A stretch of 60,075 bases of DNA from Bryobacteraceae bacterium (GCA_025055455.1 JANWXD010000025.1:1-60075); one strand, 5' to 3'. Positions 24,190 through 33,015 are shown, counted from the first letter of the stretch. Notes: generated by a model from the letters alone, not told the origin. Translations and numbers: made by a program.

Positions 24190-27100
24190 ATGAGGATGCG
24201 GTGGCTTTTGCCTACGCTGTTGGTTAGCCTGTCGCTCGTAAACAGCCAGGAGCTCACCACGGGAACGATTGTCGGTGTGGTGTTGGATCAAACCGGCGCC
24301 GTCGTGCCCGCGGCCACGGTGGTCGTCACCAACGCCGCGACGGGCGCCGAGCGACGCACGACCGCTTCGCCGACCGGCGACTTCTTGCTGCCCGGTTTGG
24401 CCCCCGCAACCTACAACCTCCGCGTGGAAAGCCCCGGATTTCGCGCCTACGTCGTGGAAGGCCTCGAGTTGCGCGTCAACCAGGTGCTCCGGCTGACGGT
24501 GAGGCTGGAAGTCGGACAGGTGACCGAGGCAGTGACCGTGACTGGCGAGGTGCGACTGCTGGAAACCGACACCGCCGCACTGGGCCAGGTGATCGACTAC
24601 CGGCGGATTACCGATCTTCCCCTGAATGGCCGAAATCTGGTCACGCTGGCTCTTATCAGCGCCGGCATTTCCCCCAAACCGTTCTACCGCGGCACGCAAT
24701 TCGGCGTACGGGATCAGTTCGTCACCATCGAAGGCGGGCGGGAATCCTCCACCAACTACCTGATGGACGGCGTCATGGCGCGGTCGCTGCGCTTCAACAA
24801 TCTCTCCATTCGCGTCAACATCGACGCCGTTCAGGAGTTCAAGGTGAACCGGAACTCCTTCTCGAGCGAATTCGGTCAGGGCCAGTCGGTCATCACCGCC
24901 GTCACGCGCTCGGGCACCAATGAGTTCCACGGCAGCGTGTACGAGTTCCTGCGCAACGACAACCTGGATGCCCGGCGCTTCTTCGACGCGCGAAGGCCCG
25001 AGTTTCGCAGCAACCAGTTCGGCGCCGCGGTGGGCGGTCCACTGGCGCGCAACCGGGCTTTCTTCTTCGCCGCGTACGAAGGCCTCCGCCTGGCGCAGGG
25101 TCGCACCTTCCTGGGCGTCGTGCCCGAGCCGCGTTTGCTCGAGGGCGACTTTTCGGCCAGCGCAACCCAGCCCGTGGACTTCACCACGGGGGCGCCCTTT
25201 CCCGGGGGCCGCATCCCGCCCACACGGTTCTCCCGATTCGCCACTACTTACCGCAAGTGGATCCCCGCGCCCAACTCTGCGCCCCCGAACAATTGGCGTC
25301 GTGTCGCCGACTTCCGGGACGCTTATGATTCGCTGACCCTCCGTTTTGACCAGAACCTGAGCAGCCGGCACCAACTCTTCCAACGCTACATGTGGTACGA
25401 CAGCGAGCAGGTCTCACCGGGCGTGTTTTTCGACATCAACTACCCGCAAAAAGGTCAAAATTTGACGGTTCAAAGCACTTACGCGCTGCGGCCGACGCTG
25501 GTCAACGAAGGCAAGATCGGTTACAACCGCGCCCTCCACTACATCCTTCCCATCAACCCTGGCGGCAACCCGGTGCAGGAGCTGGGCCTGCGGAATTTGG
25601 CCGGGGCTACCGACCCGATCAACTTCGGCGTGCCCTTCGTGAGCATTGCCGGCTTCACGGGATTGGGTAACGGCACCATCACCCAGGGTTCCGTGGAGAA
25701 TATTTACACGTTAGCGGACAACTTGAGCTGGGTGCGCGGGTCCCATACCGTCAAATTCGGCGCCGAGGTGCAACACCGCCGCTACCATCAGCTGACGGAA
25801 GTTCCCCCGCGGGGCAGTTTTAGCTTTAACGGCCAGTACACGCGCGTGGGCCTCGCCGACTTCCTGCTGGGCGTGCCCAACTCGGCCACGGGCGCCCTGG
25901 GCTCGTCTCGTTCCCAATACCGCTCGAATTACTTGGCGACGTTCGTCCAATACGACTGGCGCGCTTCACAGAAGCTCACGTGGAACTTCGGGCTTCGTTA
26001 CGAATATGCGGCCCCCTGGAAGGAACAGAGAGACTTAGAAGGGTTTTTCAACCCGGTGACGGGGCTGATCACCTATCACAAAGTGCCTGCCACCATCCCG
26101 CCGGCGCTCCGCGGCCTCTACGACCCTCAGGGCGGCAGGGTGAAGAAGGGCATCATTGATCCGGACAAGAACAACTTCGCCCCACGGATCGGTCTGGCCT
26201 GGAGACCATTTGGAGAAAACACCGTCATCCGCGCCGGCTTCGGCGTCTACTACGACAACGTCAATCTCAACGAGCTGCAATTCACGCGTCTAGTGGCGCC
26301 CTTTTATGGGATCTTCACGCTCGTTGGCGACGCTCGCACGCCGAACGTTTTCGTAGACCGGCTGTTCCCCTCGCTCGACGAGATCGAACGGTTCCCGGCG
26401 CCGTTCTCCGTGATGCCGAACAATCGCACGCCGTACTCGATCCAGTACAACTTCAACATTCAACGGCAACTGCCGCGCGGCTGGCTGCTGGAATTGGCGT
26501 ACTCCGGCTCGAACTTTCACAAGCTCTGGAAGCGGTTCAACCAGAATCAGGCGTATTTCGATCCCACGGGCACGATCCCGATCCGCAACCGGCTGCCGTT
26601 TCCGCAGTTCGACCCGGGCATCCTCACCTCGGCCAACGACGCCAACGGCCACTGGAACGGCGCCTCCATCCGCGTGGAGCGCTCGTACACCTCGGGCTTC
26701 CACTTCCTGGCCAATTACACCTTCGGGAAGGTCATCGACAACAACTCCGGCGAAATCGAAGCCAACGACACCCGCGACGCGCGCAACAAGCGCCTGGAGC
26801 GGGGCCGGGGGCGTCACGACCAGCGGCACCGTTTCGTGAGCAGCTTCAGCTACGAGCTGCCTTTCGGGCGGAACAAGCGTTGGCTCACCGGCGTTCGGGG
26901 CTTGCCCAGCGTGTTGGTCTCCGGGTGGCGGGCCCAAGGAATCGTGCTGCTTCTTTCAGGGATGCCGTTCCATCCCACGGCCCCGTCCGTGCACAACACC
27001 GGATCCTTCATCCCACAGTACCCGAACCGGGTAGGAAATGGGAAACTGGACCGTCGCGGACCGAACGCGTGGTTCGACGTGAGCGCCTTCCGGATACCCC

Positions 27101-27354
27101 CCGTCGGAACGCAGGGCAACAGCGGGCGCAACATCCTGGACGGGCCCGAAACCCAGCAGTTCGACTTCTCGCTGATCAAGGAACACGCCTTAGGCGAGCG
27201 ACTCCGCTTGCAATTTCGCGCCGAGTTCTTCAACCTGCCCAACCATCCCAATTTCGGCCTCCCGGTGACCGATATCTCCTCACGGGCTGCAGCCACGATT
27301 ACTTCCGTGGCCGACGGCCGTGACATTCAGTTCGGGTTGCGATTGAGCTGGTAG
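24190..27354 (+). CDS. TonB-dependent receptor, Oar type with carboxypeptidase-regulatory-like N-terminus
   Basis: 1054 aa from ATG 24190, preceded by CAGGAGG. A signal peptide (MRMRWLLPTLLVSLSLVNS) leads to a carboxypeptidase-regulatory-like beta-sandwich (about 22-110: TGTIVGVVLDQTGAVVPAATVVVTNAATG), then a plug domain (about 120-260 with LPLNGRNLVTLALISAGIS and DGVMARS) and a large outer-membrane barrel. The plug-barrel region VNRNSFSSEFGQGQSVITAVTRSGTN is the Oar/Acidobacteria receptor signature. The C-terminus ends in an aromatic (LSW), as outer-membrane barrels do. It should import a large nutrient such as an oligosaccharide or glycopeptide. It is monocistronic with a probable dedicated promoter. 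Confidence 0.93.
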   Translation: MRMRWLLPTLLVSLSLVNSQELTTGTIVGVVLDQTGAVVPAATVVVTNAATGAERRTTASPTGDFLLPGLAPATYNLRVESPGFRAYVVEGLELRVNQVLRLTVRLEVGQVTEAVTVTGEVRLLETDTAALGQVIDYRRITDLPLNGRNLVTLALISAGISPKPFYRGTQFGVRDQFVTIEGGRESSTNYLMDGVMARSLRFNNLSIRVNIDAVQEFKVNRNSFSSEFGQGQSVITAVTRSGTNEFHGSVYEFLRNDNLDARRFFDARRPEFRSNQFGAAVGGPLARNRAFFFAAYEGLRLAQGRTFLGVVPEPRLLEGDFSASATQPVDFTTGAPFPGGRIPPTRFSRFATTYRKWIPAPNSAPPNNWRRVADFRDAYDSLTLRFDQNLSSRHQLFQRYMWYDSEQVSPGVFFDINYPQKGQNLTVQSTYALRPTLVNEGKIGYNRALHYILPINPGGNPVQELGLRNLAGATDPINFGVPFVSIAGFTGLGNGTITQGSVENIYTLADNLSWVRGSHTVKFGAEVQHRRYHQLTEVPPRGSFSFNGQYTRVGLADFLLGVPNSATGALGSSRSQYRSNYLATFVQYDWRASQKLTWNFGLRYEYAAPWKEQRDLEGFFNPVTGLITYHKVPATIPPALRGLYDPQGGRVKKGIIDPDKNNFAPRIGLAWRPFGENTVIRAGFGVYYDNVNLNELQFTRLVAPFYGIFTLVGDARTPNVFVDRLFPSLDEIERFPAPFSVMPNNRTPYSIQYNFNIQRQLPRGWLLELAYSGSNFHKLWKRFNQNQAYFDPTGTIPIRNRLPFPQFDPGILTSANDANGHWNGASIRVERSYTSGFHFLANYTFGKVIDNNSGEIEANDTRDARNKRLERGRGRHDQRHRFVSSFSYELPFGRNKRWLTGVRGLPSVLVSGWRAQGIVLLLSGMPFHPTAPSVHNTGSFIPQYPNRVGNGKLDRRGPNAWFDVSAFRIPPVGTQGNSGRNILDGPETQQFDFSLIKEHALGERLRLQFRAEFFNLPNHPNFGLPVTDISSRAAATITSVADGRDIQFGLRLSW

Positions 27355-27419
27355 AGCGGAGGGCGCCGGAGAGACGGTGTAGTGCGCGTCGCCAGCCTCC
27401 GAAGCGCTCGCTGGGGACA

Positions 27420-27436
27420 CGGCTCGTTGTGAGCCG
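27420..27436 (+). terminator. possible terminator hairpin after the TonB receptor
   Basis: CGGCTC (27420-27425), loop GTTGT, GAGCCG (27431-27436). Stem of 6 bp; only a short T-containing stretch follows, so rho-independent activity is uncertain. Confidence 0.3.
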
Positions 27437-27549
27437 GCTCGATCTTGGTCCCGGCCGCGCGCACGAAACGACCGAAACAGTATCGTCACGCCACAGCGGC
27501 AGCGCGCCTTGCCCGTCAAGGCCTTCCGTAGGCGGCGCCCGCTGTACCG

Positions 27550-27555
27550 TAGAAT
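27550..27555 (+). promoter_or_regulatory. putative -10 box (TAGAAT) for xseB
   Basis: TAGAAT ends 6 nt before the ATG at 27562, so transcription would start about at the first codon. No ribosome binding site is visible. Confidence 0.4.
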
Positions 27556-27561
27556 GAGAGC

Positions 27562-27807
27562 ATGCCGGAGGAACAACCCAAGCCCCTGGCGGGTTTCGAG
27601 GCGGGTCTCGACGAGCTGGAGAAGGTGGTGCGGGAACTGGAAAGCGGAGACCTGACGCTCGAAAAAGCGCTGGAACTGTTCGAGCGCGGCGTGGCGCTCA
27701 GCGAGGCCTGCCGCAGGCAGCTGGAGGAAGCCGAAACGCGGGTCGAGGTGCTCTTGAAGCGGGACGGCAAGATTCAGCCCGAGCCATTTCGTCCCGACAA
27801 CGGATGA
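27562..27807 (+). CDS. xseB: Exodeoxyribonuclease VII small subunit
   Basis: 81 aa. The family signature is plain: FEAGLDELEKVVRELESGDLTLEKALELFERGVALSEACRRQLEEAE, a helical hairpin. XseB binds XseA to form the single-strand exonuclease. No xseA lies upstream here (the preceding gene is the TonB receptor), although the two are usually adjacent. The stop overlaps ispA by ATGA. Confidence 0.93.
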   Translation: MPEEQPKPLAGFEAGLDELEKVVRELESGDLTLEKALELFERGVALSEACRRQLEEAETRVEVLLKRDGKIQPEPFRPDNG

Positions 27808-28688
27808 GATTTTCGGAATACCTGGCCGCCCAGCGCCAGCGCATCGAGACGGAACTGCATGGAATTTTGCCCTCGGAGGCCACACCTCCGGAGGTGCTAC
27901 ACCAAGCCATGCGCTACAGTGTCTTTGCCGGCGGCAAGCGAATCCGCCCGCTGCTGTGTGTGGAGGCGGCGCGGGTGATCTCGGAGGAGGTCGCGGGCAT
28001 CGAGCGGGCCGCCTGCGCCGTTGAGTTGGTGCATACCTATTCGCTCATCCACGACGATCTTCCGGCTCTCGACAATGACGATTTCCGGCGCGGGCGGCTG
28101 ACTTGCCACAAGGTCTTCGGCGAAGCCATGGCCATTCTGGCGGGCGACGCGTTGCTTACATTGGCCTTCGAGGTGCTCGCGAACTTGCCGTGCGTGGACA
28201 GCGAGCGGCGCGCGCGCATGATGGGCGAACTGGCGGCCGCCGCAGGCAGTTGCGGCGGCATGATCGCGGGCCAGGTGGCCGACCTCGAAGGGGAAGGCAA
28301 GCCGCCGGAGCCCGGCCGGCTCGAGACGATTCACCGCGCAAAAACCGGAGCGCTCATCCGGGCCTCCGTGCGGATCGGAGGGATCTATGCCGGTGCGGAC
28401 GGCGAGCAGCTTGCGGCGCTGTCCTCTTACGGCGAGCACGTGGGGCTGGCGTTTCAGATCGTGGATGACCTGCTGGACGTGGAAGCAACCTCCGAAACGC
28501 TGGGCAAGACCACGGGCAAGGATGCCGCGCGGAAGAAGATCACGTTTCCGGCAGTCTACGGCATCCAGCGCTCGCACGAGCTGGCCGAAGCCGAGCGGCG
28601 CGCCGCCCGGCAGGCGCTGGAATGTTTTGGGAACCGCGCCGTGCGTCTGGCCGAACTGGCAGACTTCATCGTGTACCGCCGCGCATGA
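27804..28688 (+). CDS. ispA: Polyprenyl diphosphate synthase (farnesyl/geranylgeranyl type)
   Basis: 294 aa. The first Asp-rich motif is DDLPALDND (84-92), with the FAGGKRIRPLL segment (about 41-51) binding pyrophosphate. GKT and the second Asp-rich motif DDLLD come at about 217-221. The length and the two residues inserted in the first Asp motif fit short-chain trans-prenyl synthases (IspA). It makes FPP or GGPP for quinones, undecaprenol and carotenoids. The chain length cannot be judged reliably. It is flanked by xseB and tlyA with 4-base overlaps. Confidence 0.93.
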   Translation: MRFSEYLAAQRQRIETELHGILPSEATPPEVLHQAMRYSVFAGGKRIRPLLCVEAARVISEEVAGIERAACAVELVHTYSLIHDDLPALDNDDFRRGRLTCHKVFGEAMAILAGDALLTLAFEVLANLPCVDSERRARMMGELAAAAGSCGGMIAGQVADLEGEGKPPEPGRLETIHRAKTGALIRASVRIGGIYAGADGEQLAALSSYGEHVGLAFQIVDDLLDVEATSETLGKTTGKDAARKKITFPAVYGIQRSHELAEAERRAARQALECFGNRAVRLAELADFIVYRRA

Positions 28689-29416
28689 GCGCCTCCCGGC
28701 GACGCCTGGACCAGCTGCTGGTCGAGCGCGGGCTGGCGGAGTCTCGCGAAAAAGCCAAGGCGCTGATTGTCGCCGGCGCCGTCTTCGTGGATGGCCAGCG
28801 GGCTTCCAAGCCCTCGCAGCTGGTGGCCCTCGAAGCGGAGCTGTCTCTGGCGGCGCGCGCTCCGTATGTCAGCCGGTCCGGCAAGAAGCTGGAGGCGGCG
28901 CTGGACTTCTTCCGCATCCCCGTCCAAGGCCGCGTCTGTCTGGACGTGGGTGCCTCGACGGGAGGTTTTACGGACTGTCTGCTCCAGCGCGGCGCCCGGC
29001 GCGTGTACGCGGTGGACGTGGGCAAAGGCCAGTTGGACTGGCGGCTGCGCTGCGATCCCCGCGTGGTGGTTCGCGAAGGAATCAATGCGCGCTATTTGCG
29101 GCTGGAAGACATCGGCGAGCAGGTGGATCTGGCGGTGTGCGACGTCAGCTTCATCTCGGTCACTTTGATCCTGCCGGCCGTGGCCGCGCTGCTGCAGCCC
29201 GCCGGGGAAATGGTTATACTCGTCAAGCCCCAGTTCGAAGTGGGCCGCGGACAAGTGGGCAAGGGAGGGATTGTCCGCGACCCGGCGCTGCACCGGTTCG
29301 CGTGCGACCGCGTCGAACGCGCGGTGCGCGCGCTCGGCTACACGGCGTCCGTGATCGAGAGCCCCCTCCCGGGCGCGGAAGGCAACAAGGAATTCCTGCT
29401 CTATGCCCGTCATTAG
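28685..29416 (+). CDS. tlyA: TlyA-family rRNA 2'-O-methyltransferase (hemolysin A family)
   Basis: 243 aa. An N-terminal S4 RNA-binding domain (RRLDQLLVERGLAESREKAKALIVAGAVFVDG, about 5-37) is followed by YVSRSGKKLEAAL and the SAM-binding motif CLDVGASTGGFTDCLLQRGA (about 82-101). The catalytic-type region includes LAVCDVSFISV and ILVKPQFEVGR. TlyA methylates 16S/23S rRNA ribose positions. In many bacteria dxs lies between ispA and tlyA; it is absent here. The end overlaps nadK by 14 bp. Confidence 0.93.
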   Translation: MSASRRRLDQLLVERGLAESREKAKALIVAGAVFVDGQRASKPSQLVALEAELSLAARAPYVSRSGKKLEAALDFFRIPVQGRVCLDVGASTGGFTDCLLQRGARRVYAVDVGKGQLDWRLRCDPRVVVREGINARYLRLEDIGEQVDLAVCDVSFISVTLILPAVAALLQPAGEMVILVKPQFEVGRGQVGKGGIVRDPALHRFACDRVERAVRALGYTASVIESPLPGAEGNKEFLLYARH

Positions 29417-30266
29417 AACCGTCGGTGTCATGACCAAGCCGAACGTGCGCCGCGCTGGGGAAGTCGTGCCCGAGTTGCTGGCGTGGCTGCGCGCACGCGG
29501 CATCGAGGTGCGGTGCGACGAAACGACCGCGGAGTACGCGGGGGAAGCGGGAGGGCTGCCCCGTGAGCAAGTCCCCGAGGGTTGCCAACTGGTGATCGTG
29601 CTGGGCGGCGACGGCACCCTGCTTTCCGCCGCCCGGGCCATCGGGGGCCGGGAGGTGCCGCTGTTTGCGGTGAATCTGGGCGGTCTGGGATTTCTCACCG
29701 CCATTACCGTGGAGGAGATCTATCCGGAACTCGAGCGCGCCTTCCGGGGCGAACACCGTATCGGCAAACGCAGCATGCTGCACTGCGAGCTGGTGCGGGC
29801 GGAGCGCACCGTGTCCGCCTACGAGGCTCTGAACGACGTCGTGCTCACCAAGGCGTCCATCGCGCGCATGATCGATCTGGACGTGCACGTGGATGCGCAC
29901 TTCGTCTGCGCCTACAAGGCGGACGGGCTGATCGTTTCGACGCCCACCGGCTCGACCGCCTACTCGCTCTCCGCCGGCGGGCCGATCATTTTTCCCACGG
30001 TCGCCGCCCTGTGTTTGACACCCATCTGTCCTCACATGCTCACCAACCGTCCCGTGATCGTGCCGGATTCAAGCGTCATCCAGGTCTTGAACCTCGGCCC
30101 GGACGGGGAGACGTACCTGACGATTGATGGGCAGGTGGGCGAGCCGCTCCGACGGTACGACCGCGTCGTCTGCCGCCGCTCCAACCATTCGCTGCTGTTG
30201 GTGCGCCCGCCGAAGATGATGTTCTTCGACGTGCTCCGCGAGAAGCTGAAATGGGGCGAGCGCTGA
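29403..30266 (+). CDS. nadK: NAD kinase
   Basis: 287 aa. The kinase motif is LGGDGTLLSAAR (67-78), with NLGGLGFL (about 92-99) and the C-terminal domain motifs YEALNDVVLTK (NE/D region), DGLIVSTPTGSTAYSLSAGGPI and TIDGQVGE. It phosphorylates NAD to NADP in the cytosol. The xseB-ispA-tlyA-nadK order is common in bacteria. A 6-bp stem hairpin follows 70 bp downstream. Confidence 0.96.
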   Translation: MPVIRTVGVMTKPNVRRAGEVVPELLAWLRARGIEVRCDETTAEYAGEAGGLPREQVPEGCQLVIVLGGDGTLLSAARAIGGREVPLFAVNLGGLGFLTAITVEEIYPELERAFRGEHRIGKRSMLHCELVRAERTVSAYEALNDVVLTKASIARMIDLDVHVDAHFVCAYKADGLIVSTPTGSTAYSLSAGGPIIFPTVAALCLTPICPHMLTNRPVIVPDSSVIQVLNLGPDGETYLTIDGQVGEPLRRYDRVVCRRSNHSLLLVRPPKMMFFDVLREKLKWGER

Positions 30267-30335
30267 GGCGTGCGCCGGAGGCACACTCACGCCCCCGGCG
30301 GCTCGTCCTCCAGTCGGCAGCCCGCTAGGACCGCT

Positions 30336-30350
30336 GACGCCTCAGGCGTC
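30336..30350. terminator. possible shared terminator hairpin between nadK and fmdB-like gene
   Basis: GACGCC-TCA-GGCGTC is a perfect 6-bp stem with a 3-nt loop, followed on the plus strand by GTTCTT. The loop is also the minus-strand stop codon of the converging fmdB-like gene. Candidate terminator for nadK, weak for the other strand. Confidence 0.4.
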
Positions 30351-30635
30351 GTTCTTGGAGGCGGCGGACGGAGACTCGGCTTTCTTGCCGTCCGAGGTGC
30401 TGCTCGTCTCGGCTTTTCCGTCGGCCCCCTCTTTGGACTTGCTGCCGTCCTTGCCCTGACGGGCGTAGTCGGTGATGTACCAACCCGTACCCTTGAACTG
30501 GAACGCGGGCGGGGAAATGAGCCTTTCCAAGCGGCCTCCGCAACCCTCGTGCACCGCCAGAGGCGCCTCAGCCGCCTTTTGCATCACCTCAAAGACGTCT
30601 CCACACGTCTCGCAACGGTACTCGTAAAGAGGCAT
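30342..30635 (-). CDS. FmdB-family zinc-ribbon protein with charged disordered tail
   Basis: 97 aa, with AAGGAGGG ahead of the ATG. The ribbon is MPLYEYRCETCGDVFEV with C8/C11 and H29/C32 as the second pair, so one of the four usual Cys appears to be replaced by His. The motif FQFKGTGWYITDYARQG (about 46-62) is the standard FmdB C-terminal segment. Residues 63-97 are Lys/Ser/Glu-rich and probably disordered. Role unknown. It lies just downstream of the S41 homologue, and the two may be co-transcribed. Confidence 0.87.
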   Translation of the reverse strand: MPLYEYRCETCGDVFEVMQKAAEAPLAVHEGCGGRLERLISPPAFQFKGTGWYITDYARQGKDGSKSKEGADGKAETSSTSDGKKAESPSAASKNDA

Positions 30636-30653
30636 GGTGTTTCCCTCCTTGCG

Positions 30654-31955
30654 TCAGCCCCGTGGCGAGGCCACGTCGGCAGCCGCCGGCGCGGCGCGAG
30701 GCAGGATGCGAGCGGCCTGGGCAGGCGCGGAGCTTTTCAGCACCTCGATGGCCTTCTTCAGCAAGTTGTCCTCTTCGGGTTTCACCGCCGGCGCCGGCGC
30801 GGCAGGCTGCTCCGGGGCTTGTTCCTCCTCGAGTTCCACGAAGGGTTCGGATTCCACGTAAGGAACCGAGGGGACTACCCCTGTGTCCTGTATGGCCTTG
30901 CCGCGCGGTGAGTAATACTTGGCCACCGAAAGGATGATCGCTCCGCCGTCCTGCATGGTGATGGCGCGGCGCAGCGCCGCGTCGCCGAACGTGCGTTCGC
31001 CCACCACCTCGGCGCGTTTGTTCTCCAGGAGGGCCGCCGCTGCAATCTCGGCCCCATCGGCCGTGCCTCGGTTGGTCGTCACCACCACCGGCAGCCTCCA
31101 GACCGTGTTCTTGGGGCTGGCTTCGAAATTCTGCCGGGGCACCTTTTGCCCCTCCAAATACGTCATGAGGCCTTTATCCAAGAAAAGATCCGCCAGCAAA
31201 ATACCTTCTTCGGCCGAGCCGACGGCGCACTGCCGCAAATCCAGGATGAGTCCTTTGGCGCCCTGCGACTGGAGGCGCTCCAGGGCCCGGGCGACCTGGT
31301 GGGCCTTGCCCTTGCTTAGACTTTGGGGGCGGACGTAGCCGATCTGATCCGGCAACATCTGCACAGCGAGGGGCGGATCCTCGATTCGGGCCCGCGTCAG
31401 AGCGATTTTCAACGGCTCGGCGCCCCCGACGCGCAGCATGGTGACCTCCACGGTGGTTCCCGGATCGCCGCGGAGCAACAGCTCCGCATACGCCAGGGGC
31501 ATGTCGCGCGTGGCCACACCCTGAATACTTTCGATGAGGTCTCCGGTGGTCAGACCCGCCTTGGCAGCCGGCGAACCGGCAAGCGCCCCTACGACGGTCA
31601 GGTAACCGAACCGCTTGGCGAGCACCAGTCCGACGTCCGCTTTGGCGGCACCTTGCTGCTTCAAGTACAGGTTGTACTGTTCGGCGTTCAGGTAACTGGC
31701 GAAAGGATCAATGGCCTCCAGCAAGCCGTTCAGCGCGCCGAGCGTGACGCTCTTGAGGTCGGGCTCCTCCACGTAGTCGCTCTTTATGCGGTGGAGCACC
31801 TCGGTGAAAACCGCCATCTGCCGGTAGGCGCCTTCGCCGGGCGAGTTGCTGCCACCAACTTGCGCTCCTACGAGCAACAGTGCTGCCAGGCACGCTGAAA
31901 CCGTAATAAAAACAAGCTTGAAGCGGTTTTTCATCGGTGCTAGCTGTTTACGCAT
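30654..31955 (-). CDS. S41 (CtpA/Prc) peptidase homologue, catalytic dyad lost
   Basis: 433 aa. A signal peptide or anchor (about 11-31) is followed by the N-terminal helical region (HRIKSDYVEEPDLKSVTLGALNGLLEAIDPFASYLN), a PDZ domain (about 106-190, with GSPAAKAGLTTGDLIESIQG) and the S41 core. The region equivalent to SASASEI reads TADGAEI: the nucleophile position is D300. The lysine 25 residues later (FGKG in active enzymes) is D325 in TFGDA. Active CTPs use Ser and Lys at this spacing, so the protein is predicted to be inactive as a protease; a scaffold or regulatory role is likely. The tail (370-433) is Pro/Ala/Glu-rich. M8 is an alternative start. Confidence 0.88.
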   Translation of the reverse strand: MRKQLAPMKNRFKLVFITVSACLAALLLVGAQVGGSNSPGEGAYRQMAVFTEVLHRIKSDYVEEPDLKSVTLGALNGLLEAIDPFASYLNAEQYNLYLKQQGAAKADVGLVLAKRFGYLTVVGALAGSPAAKAGLTTGDLIESIQGVATRDMPLAYAELLLRGDPGTTVEVTMLRVGGAEPLKIALTRARIEDPPLAVQMLPDQIGYVRPQSLSKGKAHQVARALERLQSQGAKGLILDLRQCAVGSAEEGILLADLFLDKGLMTYLEGQKVPRQNFEASPKNTVWRLPVVVTTNRGTADGAEIAAAALLENKRAEVVGERTFGDAALRRAITMQDGGAIILSVAKYYSPRGKAIQDTGVVPSVPYVESEPFVELEEEQAPEQPAAPAPAVKPEEDNLLKKAIEVLKSSAPAQAARILPRAAPAAADVASPRG

Positions 31956-31983
31956 TTCCCGGTCCGCCGGGTCGTTTGTTCTC

Positions 31984-31989
31984 AGTATA
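31984..31989 (-). promoter_or_regulatory. -10 hexamer TATACT upstream of the S41 homologue
   Basis: TATACT on the minus strand lies about 29 nt before the ATG at 31955, in the gap after the lytic transglycosylase gene. No strong -35 is visible. Confidence 0.4.
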
Positions 31990-31997
31990 CCAGATGG

Positions 31998-32642
31998 TTA
32001 CCGGCGTTCCGGCGCAGGGTCCGGGGGTGAGGGCGCGTAAAGTCTGAGCACGCGCTCGATATAGCGCAGGGTCTCCTGGTAAGGGGGCACGCCGCGGTAG
32101 CGCTGGACCGCGCCGGGGCCCGCATTGTAGGCCGCCAGCGCCTTGCGCACCTGCCAAGGATCGTCCCGGTACTGCAGCAGCAATTCCCGGAGATACCGCA
32201 CGCCCGCCTCCACGTTTTGTTTCGGATCGTCGGGATCCGCGCCCAACCGCCGGGCTGTGGCAGGCATGAGCTGCATCAACCCCCGCGCCCCTTTCCTAGA
32301 GATAGCGTCGGGGCGGTAAGCTGACTCGACTCGTACGACGCTGTGAACAAAACCAGGAGGCAGGCCATGCCGCAGCGCGGCTTCCGTAATCAGTTGATGG
32401 GGGGAGAGTTGACGGCCCATCGGTGGCGCCGATGCCGCAACAGTTTGGGTTGGCTCCACCCGCTCGAAGCTGACGACAGCGCGGGCAGGCAGCTCGATGA
32501 AGCCCCCGTCTCGGTGGAGGCGGATGGTATCGCCGTGACGTTCATGGCGCTCCGCGTAGAGACGAAAACCCGTCTCGAGGACCGCGTACTCCCCCGCTGT
32601 AGCCATCAGAGCAGCGGTCAGCAGGGCTAAGAGGCGGAGCAT
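31998..32642 (-). CDS. Lytic transglycosylase (SLT domain)
   Basis: 214 aa from ATG 32642; an N-terminal extension upstream has no signal-peptide logic. The signal peptide MLRLLALLTAALMATAGEY is followed by a small beta region and the SLT domain (about 80-195): LITEAALRHGLPPGFVHSVVRVESAYRPDAISRKGARGLMQLMPATARRLG holds the catalytic Glu of the RVES motif, and AAYNAGPGAV is the conserved AYNAG segment. It cleaves peptidoglycan glycan strands with 1,6-anhydro ends. It could be co-transcribed with the S41 homologue 42 bp downstream. Confidence 0.9.
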   Translation of the reverse strand: MLRLLALLTAALMATAGEYAVLETGFRLYAERHERHGDTIRLHRDGGFIELPARAVVSFERVEPTQTVAASAPPMGRQLSPHQLITEAALRHGLPPGFVHSVVRVESAYRPDAISRKGARGLMQLMPATARRLGADPDDPKQNVEAGVRYLRELLLQYRDDPWQVRKALAAYNAGPGAVQRYRGVPPYQETLRYIERVLRLYAPSPPDPAPERR

Positions 32643-32703
32643 TTTACCCCTATTGGAAAGGACGTCTGGACGGCTGCAAGCGCGCAAGCATCTCCAGGCC
32701 CGC

Positions 32704-33015
32704 TCAGTCGAGATCGATGTCGCGCGTGGGAGGTTTCGAATCCGGACTTGACGTGGCCTGCTTGAAGAGCTCGTCGAACTTTCGCGCCAGGACCTCCTTG
32801 GATTTTTTCTCGGCTTCGATGGATCTTAGGAAGGCCTCTTCCCTGCGAGCTGCCTCTCCCTTGATGCGCTCGAGAGCTTCATCGATGTTTTGGTAGGTGC
32901 GGGGTTTTTCCGGCTCTTTGTAGCTGATCACGGCTTCGGTTTCCGGATCCACCTTGAGGAGCGCCTGGCAGCACGGGCAGCAGACTTCGAGCAACTTGCG
33001 AGCGCCTCTGGCCAT
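32704..33015 (-). CDS. Small zinc-ribbon/coiled-coil protein of unknown function
   Basis: 103 aa. The N-terminus LEVCCPCCQALLKVDPETEAVISY has four Cys (CCPCC plus neighbours) and looks like half a zinc ribbon. Residues 40-90 form a charged helix with a heptad-like pattern (DEALERIKGEAARREEAFLRSIEAEKKSKEVLARKFDELFKQA). No family is recognised. A TACGAT hexamer at 33026-33031 is close to the ATG. It is transcribed toward the lytic transglycosylase and may belong to that unit. Confidence 0.65.
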   Translation of the reverse strand: MARGARKLLEVCCPCCQALLKVDPETEAVISYKEPEKPRTYQNIDEALERIKGEAARREEAFLRSIEAEKKSKEVLARKFDELFKQATSSPDSKPPTRDIDLD

